NCBI RefSeq assembly: GCF_003611635.1
Contig: NZ_RAVZ01000049.1
Coordinates: 1 to 38,557 of the forward strand
Direction: 5' to 3'
DNA: 38,557 nt
DNA from: Corallococcus terminator
GTDB taxonomy: Bacteria; Myxococcota; Myxococcia; Myxococcales; Myxococcaceae
This document shows, piece by piece, positions 19,187-26,863 of this stretch. Position numbers and translations under genes: made by a program. How positions within the stretch are numbered: the stretch's first letter is position 1; every line of letters starts with the position of its first letter. The notes under the pieces were generated by a model. That model did no database searches. It saw only the letters and a program-made list of their open reading frames with translations, and was not told where the DNA came from.

Positions 19187-20184
19187 GTGGCTTCCGGCGT
19201 CGCCCGGGCCGGGTAGCCACCGGCCTGGCGTGCGCGCTCCCGCACCAGGGCGAGGGTGCTCTCGCACGCGGGCATGGGCTTGCCGACGAGCTGTCCCAGT
19301 TCCACGACGGCGCCGAGCAGGGCATCGATCTCCATCGGGCGGCCACGCTCCAGGTCCTGGAGCATGGAGGTCTTGTGCGCGCCGACCTGGGAGGCGCCCT
19401 GGATGCGTTGCTCCACGTCGATGAGGAAGCGGGTGCCCAGGGCTTCGGCGACGGCCTGGGCTTCCACCATCATCGCGCGGGCCACGGCGCGCAGGTCCGA
19501 CTGGCGGGAGAGCACGTCGAGCGTGGCGCCGGTGAGCACGGACAGCGGGTTGAAGGCGAGGTTGCCCCAGAGCTTCACCCAGATTTCATCGCGGATGCGT
19601 GGGCGCACCGGGGACTTCAGGCCCGCCTTCATCATGAGCTGTGACAGGGCCTGGATGCGCGGGCTCTTGCTGCCGTCCGGTTCACCCAACGTGACGCGGT
19701 CGTTGTACGTGTGGACGATGACGCCGGGCGAGACGACCTCCGCGGCCGGGTACACCACCGTGGCGATGACGCGCTCCGGGGGCAGGGTGCGCAGCAGCAC
19801 GCCGCCCGGGTCCACGCTCTCCACGTGGCGGCCCGCGTAGGGGCCTTCGAGTCCGTGGAAGTACCAGTAGGGCACGCCGTTGATGCCGGTGACGAGCGCC
19901 GTCTCCGGGCCCAGCAGGCGGGCCACCTGCGGCGCGGCGGCGGGCAGGGCGTGGGCCTTCATCGTGAGGAACACGTAGTCCTGCGGCCCCGCGTCGTCAG
20001 GGGAGTCGGTGCAGTGCGGCCGCACGGTGACCGTCTCGCCGCCGCTCGTGAGCGTGACGCCGTTCGCGCGCATCGCGCCCAGGTGGGCGCCTCGCGCGAT
20101 GAAGGTGACGTCCGCGCCGGCCTGGAGCAGCTTGACGCCGAGGAATCCGCCGATGGCGCCCGCGCCGAAGATGGCGATCCTCAT
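19183..20184 (-). CDS. 2-dehydropantoate 2-reductase family protein
   Basis: A 333-residue NADPH-dependent reductase of the PanE/ApbA family. The Rossmann motif is at the N-terminus (IFGAGAIGGFLG, residues 5-16), followed by VTFIARGAHL. The C-terminal helical domain holds the family signature EIWVKLWGNLAFNPLSVLTG, with the catalytic Lys and the Asn residues. PanE reduces ketopantoate in pantothenate/CoA synthesis, but many relatives act on other 2-keto acids. Its ATG overlaps the stop of the upstream acyl-CoA ligase gene (ATGA read on the minus strand), so the two are coupled. That partnership leaves the true substrate open. Confidence 0.9.
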   Translation of the reverse strand: MRIAIFGAGAIGGFLGVKLLQAGADVTFIARGAHLGAMRANGVTLTSGGETVTVRPHCTDSPDDAGPQDYVFLTMKAHALPAAAPQVARLLGPETALVTGINGVPYWYFHGLEGPYAGRHVESVDPGGVLLRTLPPERVIATVVYPAAEVVSPGVIVHTYNDRVTLGEPDGSKSPRIQALSQLMMKAGLKSPVRPRIRDEIWVKLWGNLAFNPLSVLTGATLDVLSRQSDLRAVARAMMVEAQAVAEALGTRFLIDVEQRIQGASQVGAHKTSMLQDLERGRPMEIDALLGAVVELGQLVGKPMPACESTLALVRERARQAGGYPARATPEAT

Positions 20185-21710
20185 GACGTGAGCCCCAGTC
20201 GCTCCGCCAACCCGATGCGCTGCACCTTGCCGGTGGGGCCCTTGGGCAGCTCCGTGAGTACCACGATGCGGCGGGGGACCTTGAAGTCGGCCACGCGCGC
20301 GGAGACGAAGTCGCGCAGCTCGCGCTCGGTGGCTTGCAGGCCCTCGCGCAGCACGACGGCGGCGGCCACGTCCTCACCGAGCTTCGGATGGGGCAAGGCG
20401 AACGTCACGGCCTGCTGCACTGCGGGATGATCCAACAGCACGGTGTCCACCTCCAGCGGGCTCACCTTCTCCCCGCCGCGATTGATCAATTCCTTGAGCC
20501 GGCCGGTGAGGCGCAGGTAGCCCTCCGCGTCGAGCGTGCCCTGGTCCCCCGTGCGAAACCATCCGTGCGTGAAGGCGCGCGCATTGGCTTCGGGGTTGTT
20601 CACGTAGCCCGTCATCACGTTGGGGCCCCGGATGACGACTTCTCCCAGTCCACCTGGAGTCAGCATCGCGCCCGCGTCGTCCATGATGGCGACCTCGGGG
20701 CCCGCGGCGAGTCCCACCGAGCCCGCGTGACGGGGGTGGGGTGGCAGCGGATTGGAGGCCATCTGATGCGCGGCCTCGGTCATGCCGTAGCTTTCGATGA
20801 CGGGCACGCCGAAGACGCGCTCCAGTTCCTCCATGACCTGTGGCGGCAGCGACGCGGACGAGGAGCGGATGAAGCGCAGGCGGTTTGACTTCAGGCTCTC
20901 CACGTTGCGCCGGGCGCGCTCCAAAAGCGCCTGATGCATGGTGGGGACGGCGGTGTACCAGGTGGGGCGGGCTTCCTCGAACCAGGAGAAGAAGCGCAGG
21001 GCGTTGAAGCCCGGCGTGCACACCACGCGGCCTCCCGCGCCCAGGCTGGACAGCACCGCGGCCACGAGTCCGTGGATGTGGAACAGCGGCATGATGTTGA
21101 GGCAGGTGTCCTCAGGGCCCAACCCCAGCAGCGCGCCGATGTGCCGCGCGGAGGCGGTGAGGTTCGCGTGCGTCAGCGGGACGAGCTTTGGTCGCGCCGT
21201 CGTCCCGGACGTGTGCAGCACGAGCGCGACGCCTCCTTCGCGGGCCTCATCGGAGTGAGGCGCGATGGGGGGAGGGGGCTGCTCGCACTTCAACGTGAAG
21301 TGTCCGGCGGATCCGTTCGAGGTGGGGCTCAGCTCGATGATGGGAAGGTTCCGCTCGCGCGCCACCATGCGGGCTGGGCCGTCCATTCCTTCGAGCAGGA
21401 CGATGGCCCGGGCCTGGAGGTCGTCCAGGTAGAAGGTGAACTCGTCCGCGCGGTAGGCGGGATTGAGCGGCGCGGTGGTGGCGGCGCTGGCGACGGCGAG
21501 GAACGCGGCGGCCATCTCCGGCCCGTTGGGCAGCACCAGCGCGATGCGGTCCTCCGGTCCCAGTCCCCACTCCCGCAGGCTGGCGCGGACCTGGGTGATG
21601 AGCTCCCGCAGGGCGCCGTATGTCAGCCCCGAACGCCCAGGGGCGCTGAGCGCCACGTCCTCCGTGCGTCCTCGTGCGAGCAGTGCTGCCAGGGTGTTCG
21701 TTCGCTCCAT
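20181..21710 (-). CDS. AMP-dependent acyl-CoA synthetase/ligase
   Basis: A 509-residue adenylate-forming enzyme that activates a carboxylic acid with ATP and joins it to CoA. Family motifs: LVLHTSGTTARPKLVPLTHA (ATP-binding loop), IMPLFHIHGLVAAVLSSLGA, ESYGMTEAAHQM, GWFRTGDQGTLDAEGYLRL, GRLKELINRGGEKVSPLEV, and the C-terminal catalytic Lys in LPKGPTGKVQR. It most resembles the short soluble oxalate/medium-chain type ligases; the acid cannot be named. The ATG at 21710 has GGGAGG at a better distance than the in-frame ATG at 21716. It overlaps the downstream panE-like gene. A 248-base divergent region separates it from the SDR gene. Confidence 0.92.
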   Translation of the reverse strand: MERTNTLAALLARGRTEDVALSAPGRSGLTYGALRELITQVRASLREWGLGPEDRIALVLPNGPEMAAAFLAVASAATTAPLNPAYRADEFTFYLDDLQARAIVLLEGMDGPARMVARERNLPIIELSPTSNGSAGHFTLKCEQPPPPIAPHSDEAREGGVALVLHTSGTTARPKLVPLTHANLTASARHIGALLGLGPEDTCLNIMPLFHIHGLVAAVLSSLGAGGRVVCTPGFNALRFFSWFEEARPTWYTAVPTMHQALLERARRNVESLKSNRLRFIRSSSASLPPQVMEELERVFGVPVIESYGMTEAAHQMASNPLPPHPRHAGSVGLAAGPEVAIMDDAGAMLTPGGLGEVVIRGPNVMTGYVNNPEANARAFTHGWFRTGDQGTLDAEGYLRLTGRLKELINRGGEKVSPLEVDTVLLDHPAVQQAVTFALPHPKLGEDVAAAVVLREGLQATERELRDFVSARVADFKVPRRIVVLTELPKGPTGKVQRIGLAERLGLTS

Positions 21711-21958
21711 GGCCATGCGCCTCCCTGTTCCGGATAGGGCCTGCGTCCTCGGGGTGCAACCGCATCGTGTCTGCCTGCTCCCGTTTTTTGGAAAGGGACT
21801 CCGCTCTCTGGAGGGCTGGCCGTCGGACCGAGGGCGGGAGGGACAACCTCTCCGAAGACGTAGCGCGCCTCCTCCTCGTCGAGGGACGAGCCGACGTGGA
21901 CCGCCTCCTGGAAACGGGGCGGGGGCGACCTGCTATATCGGGCCGGGGAGGCTTCACC

Positions 21959-22741
21959 ATGTCGCGAAAAGTGGCGCTCATCACCGGCGCGTCGGCGGGA
22001 CTCGGAGAGCAGTTCGCGGAGCGTTTCGCCCGGGAGGGTCACGACGTCATCCTGGTGGCGCGCGGCGTGGCGAAGCTGGAGGCGCTGGCCTCTCGGCTGG
22101 AGCAGGCGCACAAGGTGAAGGCCCACGTGCTGCCGGCGGACCTGGGGCAGCCGTCGGCGCCCGAGCAGCTCTTCGCGCAGGTGCAGGCGCTGGGGCTCAC
22201 GGTGGACTTCCTCGTCAACAACGCGGGGTTCGGATCCTCCGGGCCGTTCCTCGAACAGGAGCTGGCCCGCGAGGCGGAGATGGTGGAGGTCAACTGCACC
22301 GCTCTCCTGAAGCTGACGCACCTGTTCGCGCGGCCCATGCGGGAGCGGGGGCAGGGGCGCATCCTCAACATCGCGTCCACGGCGGGCTTCCAGCCGGGGC
22401 CGTACATGTCGACGTACTACGCGTCGAAGGCCTTCGTGATGTCGTTCTCGGAGGCGCTCGCGTTCGAGCTGCAGGGCACGGGCGTGACGGTGACGTGTCA
22501 CTGTCCGGGCGCCACCAAGACGGAGTTCGCCTCACGCGCGGGCAACGCGGAGTCGCGGCTGTTCAAGCGCTCGGGGGTGGCGACGTCCCAGGACGTGGTC
22601 GCGCATGCCTACTCGGCGATGATGAAGGGCCGGGTGCTCTCCGTGCACGGGCTCCTCAACTGGGCGGCGGCCTTCTCGCTCCGCTTCAGCCCGCGTGCCG
22701 CGGTCCGTTTCGTCACGGCGAAGCTGAACCAGCAGGCGTGA
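21959..22741 (+). CDS. Short-chain dehydrogenase/reductase
   Basis: A 260-residue NAD(P)-dependent oxidoreductase of the classical SDR type. The cofactor motif TGASAGLG is at 9-16, NNAG at 87-90, and the catalytic YxxxK at Tyr153-Lys157 after the Ser-containing strand ILNIASTAGF. The C-terminal stretch resembles the DltE/YqjQ-like subgroup. GGGGAGG precedes the ATG at 21959. The open frame extends upstream without a stop, but only this start has a ribosome site and begins the Rossmann strand. TATATC at 21933-21938 could be part of its promoter. Substrate unknown. Confidence 0.93.
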   Translation: MSRKVALITGASAGLGEQFAERFAREGHDVILVARGVAKLEALASRLEQAHKVKAHVLPADLGQPSAPEQLFAQVQALGLTVDFLVNNAGFGSSGPFLEQELAREAEMVEVNCTALLKLTHLFARPMRERGQGRILNIASTAGFQPGPYMSTYYASKAFVMSFSEALAFELQGTGVTVTCHCPGATKTEFASRAGNAESRLFKRSGVATSQDVVAHAYSAMMKGRVLSVHGLLNWAAAFSLRFSPRAAVRFVTAKLNQQA

Positions 22742-22824
22742 GGGGGCAAGGAGGCGGGCACGACTACGGGGGCCCTGGCCCCGCGCCACGCAGGACGCTG
22801 GGCGTGGGCCGGGAGGAGGGTAGA

Positions 22825-24072
22825 GTGTCGCGCGTGTCACGCACCCCCTGGTTCCTCCTCACCTCGTGCCTTGTATCGCTGGCCACGTCCGCCTTCGCGC
22901 AGGATGGGACGGCTCCGGCCCCCGTGGCGGCGCCTGCCTCCGCCGGGATGCAGGTGGATTCCGAAGCACCTCCTTCCGACCCTTCGCGGATGGCTCCCCC
23001 GCCTCCGGGACCCGGGGCGGGAGCGGTGGAGAATCCTCCGGGACCCGTTCCTGGCACGACCACCGCGAGCCCGACCTCGTCGCCGGCCTCCATGAAGGCT
23101 CCGTCCGCTGACGCGAAGCCCGCGCCCGCCGTCGTGTTGGTGCTGCCGTTGGAGTCCAATGCGGCGGGCAAGGAGGCCGCGCCGGGCATCACGTTGATCA
23201 TCGCGAGCCGCCTCGCGGAGTCTCCGCTCCTGCGCGTGCAGTCCCGGCGGGACATCCAGACGATGCTCGACACCGAGCAGCAACAGCGACTGCTGGGCGA
23301 CTCCGGCTGTGTGGAGGAGGACTGCCTCCGGGAGTTGTCCTCGATCACGGGGGCCCGTTACATCCTCACCGGGCGCCTGGATCGCTTCGGGGGTCAGTAC
23401 CTGCTCACCGCGAGCCTCGTGGACACGCGCGATGGCCGAAACCTCGCTCGGCCGCGAGCGGAGGTCTCCGAAGATGACGAGTTGCTGCGCACCGCTGTCG
23501 CCGTGTCAGACGAATTGCTGTCGGTGGTGTCGTCGTCCGGGGACGCGGTCAAGGCGCGGCCGTTGCTGGGCGGCGCGGTCGCGTCCTCGCCGGGCGGTGG
23601 CCTCACGCTGGGGCTGCGCTTCAACAACAGCTTCATCGACAAGCTGTCCTCGTTGAACCCGGGCCTGGACCTGGAGCTGGGCTACTGGTTCCACCCGGAG
23701 TGGCAGGGCTTCCTCCAGGTGGGCTTCACGCTGGTGCGCACGAACGGCGACAGCGGCGAGGGCAAGCTCAACGTGCTGCCCAGCATCGTGGGGGCGCGGC
23801 ACTACCACCGTCTGGACAAGTCCCTGCGGCCCTACTGGGGCTTCGGCCTGGGCGTGCAGTTGTCGTTCGGCGACTTCGGCATCTTCCAGAGCACGGGCCC
23901 GCTTCCGTCGGTCGTGGGCTTCGCCGGGTTGGAGTACCTGCTGGCGGGCCATGTCGGCTTCCAGTTGGAGCTGGGGACGAACATCGCGCAGGCCGTGCTG
24001 GGGCTCGCGCAGGATGGCGAGGGCGATGGTCTCAACCTCGACGTCACCGCTGGCATCGCGTACCACTTCTGA
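22825..24072 (+). CDS. Outer-membrane beta-barrel protein with CsgG/TolB-like N-terminal domain
   Basis: A 415-residue exported protein. A signal peptide ending ATSAFA is followed by a Pro/Ala/Ser-rich linker (about 25-100). Next is a domain (about 105-250) with LVLPLESNAAGKEAAPGITL, SRRDIQTMLDTEQQQRLLGD and ARYILTGRLDRFGGQYLL, which resembles the CsgG/TolB-N/FlgT fold found in envelope assembly proteins. The last 160 residues alternate like an outer-membrane barrel and end in AYHF, with a terminal aromatic. A conserved-looking Cys pair lies in DSGCVEEDCL. The GTG at 22825 is preceded by GGAGGAGGG. It is followed after 17 bases by a TPR lipoprotein, a likely partner. Function unknown. Confidence 0.85.
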   Translation: MSRVSRTPWFLLTSCLVSLATSAFAQDGTAPAPVAAPASAGMQVDSEAPPSDPSRMAPPPPGPGAGAVENPPGPVPGTTTASPTSSPASMKAPSADAKPAPAVVLVLPLESNAAGKEAAPGITLIIASRLAESPLLRVQSRRDIQTMLDTEQQQRLLGDSGCVEEDCLRELSSITGARYILTGRLDRFGGQYLLTASLVDTRDGRNLARPRAEVSEDDELLRTAVAVSDELLSVVSSSGDAVKARPLLGGAVASSPGGGLTLGLRFNNSFIDKLSSLNPGLDLELGYWFHPEWQGFLQVGFTLVRTNGDSGEGKLNVLPSIVGARHYHRLDKSLRPYWGFGLGVQLSFGDFGIFQSTGPLPSVVGFAGLEYLLAGHVGFQLELGTNIAQAVLGLAQDGEGDGLNLDVTAGIAYHF

Positions 24073-24089
24073 ATCTTCCGGAGCCTTCC

Positions 24090-25232
24090 ATGTCGTCGCG
24101 CCTGCGTGCCCTGCCGCTCCTTGCCCTGCTGGCCTCCGGTGCCTGCACCGAAACGCCGAAGCTCGATCCGAAGGACCAGGCGGAGGGGCTCTACATCCGG
24201 GGCAACTCCGAGTACCTCCAGGGCAACTTCGACGCCGCGCTCAAGTCCTTCGACGAGATGAAGGGCCTGATGCCCGCGGATCCGCGCCTGCCCGCCGCGC
24301 GCGGCGAGGTGTTGTTGTCCATGAGCCGGCTGGAGGAAGCGGCGAAGGAGTTCGAGGCCGCGCTGCGGTTGGATCCGAAGCGCTCCACCAACTGGAGCCG
24401 GCTGGGCTTCATCCAGGCGCAGTTGGGCAAGGCGGACGAGGCGCGCAAGTCGCTCCAGAAGGCGCTGGAGCTGCATCCGCGCGACTTCAACGCGCTGGAG
24501 CAGTTGGGCGAACTGGCGGAGGAGCGGGGCGAGCACGACGAGGCGGTGGCCCGGCTCACGCAGGCCGCGGAGGCCGCGCCGGACGCGTCGAAGGCCGACC
24601 TGACGCTGCGCGCGGTGGAGATCCTGACGACGCAGGGTCGGCAGGAGGATGTGCGGGTGTTGCTGCGCAAGGCGACGGCGCAGGGCCTGAGCTCACCGGA
24701 GTTGCTGACGGCGCTGGGCGACGCGGAGGTGCGCGCGGGCCAGTTGCCGGAAGCGGCCACGGCGTACCAGGAGGCCGCGAAGAAGTCGCCCAAGGATCCG
24801 ACGCTATGGGAGCTGGTGGGGGAGATCCAGCTCAAGCTCGGCAAGCGCGACGAAGCGCTGGCGGCCTACCGCGAGTCCCTGAAGGTGAAGGACCGGGCCA
24901 TCGTCCACGTGGCGCTCGCGAGGGCGCACCTGACGGCGGAGGACAAGGCGGCGGCGGAAGGGGAGCTGCAGAAGGCGTTGGACACGGTGTCGGGTTCGGA
25001 CGTGCGGGAGATGCAGGAGGTCGCGGGCCTGCTGACGACGCTGGGGCGCAAGCCCGATGCACTGCGCATCCTGACGAGCCTGGGCTCGGAGCCGGACCAT
25101 GCGAAGGACGTGGAGCTGCAACTCGCCACGGCGCGGCTGGCGCGCGAGTTGAAGGACACCGCGACGGTGCAGGCCGCGTGTGCCCGGGTGGCGTTGGCTG
25201 CGACGGACGGTGGCGTGGCGAAGTGCCCGTAG
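24090..25232 (+). CDS. TPR-repeat lipoprotein
   Basis: A 380-residue exported protein with a signal peptide and probable lipidated Cys (LLALLASGACTET), then about nine tetratricopeptide repeats covering nearly all the mature protein. Clear units include EGLYIRGNSEYLQGNFDAAL, NWSRLGFIQAQLGKADEARK, NALEQLGELAEERGEHDEAV and TLWELVGEIQLKLGKRDEAL. TPR arrays bind peptides and hold complexes together. GGAG lies upstream of the ATG. The close link to the upstream barrel protein suggests both work in the outer membrane or periplasm. The lipobox is imperfect (Ser at -3), so lipidation is likely but not certain. Confidence 0.9.
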   Translation: MSSRLRALPLLALLASGACTETPKLDPKDQAEGLYIRGNSEYLQGNFDAALKSFDEMKGLMPADPRLPAARGEVLLSMSRLEEAAKEFEAALRLDPKRSTNWSRLGFIQAQLGKADEARKSLQKALELHPRDFNALEQLGELAEERGEHDEAVARLTQAAEAAPDASKADLTLRAVEILTTQGRQEDVRVLLRKATAQGLSSPELLTALGDAEVRAGQLPEAATAYQEAAKKSPKDPTLWELVGEIQLKLGKRDEALAAYRESLKVKDRAIVHVALARAHLTAEDKAAAEGELQKALDTVSGSDVREMQEVAGLLTTLGRKPDALRILTSLGSEPDHAKDVELQLATARLARELKDTATVQAACARVALAATDGGVAKCP

Positions 25233-25256
25233 GCGTGTAGGGGCTTCGGGGGCTTC

Positions 25257-25371
25257 ATGACGCGTGGGTGGCCGTGCCTGTTGCTGCCGTTGCTCCTGGT
25301 GGGCTGCGCTTCGGTCCGGGTCGTGAGCCTGGACACAGGGACTGAACCTGCTCCTCACCCGAGGCGGCTGA
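25257..25371 (+). pseudogene. Remnant of a SitA-like lipoprotein toxin gene
   Basis: An ATG at 25257 begins a lipoprotein signal, MTRGWPCLLLPLLLVGC, followed by ASVRVVSLDTG, the kind of leader seen on myxobacterial SitA-type toxins delivered by outer-membrane exchange. After about base 25340 the meaningful frame changes: in another frame the DNA reads GLNLLLTRGG and stops at 25369-25371, 15 bases before the immunity gene, as the end of such a toxin would. The body of the toxin is missing. The leader frame runs on into the next gene without a domain. I infer an internal deletion with loss of frame; assignment to the SitA class rests on remembered leader sequences. Confidence 0.6.
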
Positions 25372-25386
25372 AAGCCAAGGCTCACG

Positions 25387-25953
25387 ATGCCTCTTCGCTA
25401 CTTCAGGCTGTCCGAGGACGTCCAGGCTGGACGCTGGTACCTGGGGGATCCCCAGGATGCGCACGGACGGGAGGTCGAGGACCCCTGGCAGTTCCGTGCT
25501 GGCCGGCCGCTGGCGCCCCCTGACAGGCTGACGGTTCCCATTGATGAGCCTGGGATGGCGCTGGATTTCTCGACAGCGGGCGTGGGTCTGACCCCGATTG
25601 TTCACGTGCGGGTCGCGTCTGTGTTCGCGGAACTCGCACCGGATGATGTCCAGGTCATTCCCGTAAACATCGCGGGCATGCCCGAGCAATACGTCATCCT
25701 CGTCGCGACGAAGCTCATCCTCTGCATTGATGAGCAGGCGTCGAAGGTCCAGTTCTGGCGTGAGGAGGATGGCTTGCCGGAGAAGGTGGGGCAGTACTAC
25801 TCGGTGGATCATCTCCGCATCGACCCGGCGAGGGTCGGAGCCGCGAAGATGTTCCGGACAGCGGGCTGGGATCTTGCCCTCATCGTTTCCGAGGACCTGA
25901 AGCACGCCCTTGAGTGCATCCAGGCCACGGGCATGCGCTTCACCGAAGTCTGA
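25387..25953 (+). CDS. Imm11/DUF1629-type immunity protein
   Basis: A 188-residue soluble protein matching the DUF1629/Imm11 group, which is greatly expanded in myxobacteria and found next to polymorphic toxin genes. Recognisable segments: the N-terminal YFRLSEDVQAGRWYLGDPQD, DPWQFRAGRPL, LDFSTAGVGLTPIVHVRV, ELAPDDVQVIPVNI, REEDGLPEKVGQYYSVDHLR and the ending GWDLALIVSEDLKHAL. All parts appear intact. AAGG precedes the ATG at 25387. The toxin gene upstream is broken, so this is now an orphan immunity gene that may still protect against kin carrying the intact toxin. It converges on lexA across a perfect palindrome. Confidence 0.83.
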   Translation: MPLRYFRLSEDVQAGRWYLGDPQDAHGREVEDPWQFRAGRPLAPPDRLTVPIDEPGMALDFSTAGVGLTPIVHVRVASVFAELAPDDVQVIPVNIAGMPEQYVILVATKLILCIDEQASKVQFWREEDGLPEKVGQYYSVDHLRIDPARVGAAKMFRTAGWDLALIVSEDLKHALECIQATGMRFTEV

Positions 25954-25959
25954 CGCCCA

Positions 25960-25981
25960 CCCGGGCCTGATCAGGCCCGGG
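25960..25981. terminator. Perfect 22-bp palindrome between the immunity gene and lexA
   Basis: The arms CCCGGGCCTGA and TCAGGCCCGGG form a perfect palindrome that would fold to a GC-rich hairpin. It lies 6 bases after the stop of the immunity gene and 18 bases after the lexA stop on the other strand, so it probably terminates both. No long T run is present on either side. Confidence 0.72.
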
Positions 25982-25999
25982 CGGCTTCACGGCAACAGC

Positions 26000-26668
26000 T
26001 TAGGTCCGGCCGCCCTGGAGCTTGCGGTACACGCCCACGACCTGGCCCAGGATCATCGTGGAGCGGAAGTCCGTCTTGTTCACGTAGATGGGCTGCATCG
26101 TCGCGTTCGCCGGCTGGAAGCGGATCCGGTCCACCTCCGGGTAGTAGCGCTTCACCGTGGCCTCGTCCTCGATGAGCGCCACGACGATCTCCCCGGGCTG
26201 CGCCGACGGCGTCTTCTTCACGAACAGGTAGTCCCCGTCGTGGATGCCGTCGTCGATCATCGACTGGCCCTTCACCCGGAGCGCGAACACCTCACGCCCG
26301 TTCACTCCACCCAGGAGGAAGCTGTCGATCTTGACCGAGTCCTCCATGTTTTCCTGCGCGAGCGCCGGCAGACCCGCCGCCACCTTGCCCAGCAGAGGGA
26401 TCTCGATCATCCCCGAGTCCCGGCTCTTCATCCCCAGGCCCAGCAGCAGCCGTGCCCGCTTGGTGGGCACCAGCGAGCGGCTCTGCTGCTCGCCCCGGGT
26501 CAGGTAGCCCTTGCGCTCCAGGGCCTTCAGGTGGTCGTTCACCCCGTTGGTCGAGCGGATGTCCATGTGCTCCCCAATCTCCCGGATGGTGGGGGGGAAG
26601 CCTCGGTTCTCCGTCTCCTTCACGATGAAGGTCAGGATTTCGCGCTGGCGCTCCGTGAGTTCTTCCAT
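26000..26668 (-). CDS. lexA: LexA repressor, SOS regulator
   Basis: A 222-residue repressor that blocks DNA-damage genes until RecA stimulates its self-cleavage. The winged-helix N-terminus reads [20 protein letters not shown]. The cleavage site is Ala98-Gly99 in KVAAGLPA, and the catalytic dyad is Ser136 ([10 protein letters not shown]) and Lys173 (ATVKRYY). All are intact. AAGGAGTGCGGCC precedes the ATG at 26668. An operator matching the myxobacterial LexA consensus lies about 75-90 bases upstream, indicating autoregulation. It is divergent from the large hybrid kinase. Confidence 0.97.
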   Translation of the reverse strand: MEELTERQREILTFIVKETENRGFPPTIREIGEHMDIRSTNGVNDHLKALERKGYLTRGEQQSRSLVPTKRARLLLGLGMKSRDSGMIEIPLLGKVAAGLPALAQENMEDSVKIDSFLLGGVNGREVFALRVKGQSMIDDGIHDGDYLFVKKTPSAQPGEIVVALIEDEATVKRYYPEVDRIRFQPANATMQPIYVNKTDFRSTMILGQVVGVYRKLQGGRT

Positions 26669-26740
26669 GGCCGCACTCCTTCGCTTGCTTGCCCGCCTGC
26701 TTGAGCCGACCGGGCAACAGAATTTCAGTACCCCATGCTC

Positions 26741-26772
26741 CCTGAACATACGTGTAGAGTCAATCTGTTCAG
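26741..26772. promoter_or_regulatory. LexA operator upstream of lexA, with a second half-site
   Basis: On the minus strand 26741-26757 reads CTACACGTATGTTCAGG, which fits the published M. xanthus LexA consensus CTRHAMRYBYGTTCAGS at 16 of 17 positions. A second GTTCAG on the plus strand (26767-26772) faces the first, so CTGAAC and GTTCAG form inverted half-sites 19 bases apart. The site lies between lexA and the divergent hybrid kinase, about 92 bases before the kinase start, and could act on both. Confidence 0.82.
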
Positions 26773-26863
26773 TGCCCCCACCCATACCGTGTGTGCTGTC
26801 GGAGGCCCGTCTTTCTCGCAACTTGAGGAGGCGCGTTGATCTCAGCGTACACTTGGCGCTGCC

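Noticed and set aside
21463-22824. Fusion of upstream sequence to the barrel protein in one long frame
   Set aside because: The frame is open by chance through the SDR gene; the real start is GTG 22825 with a ribosome site and signal peptide.
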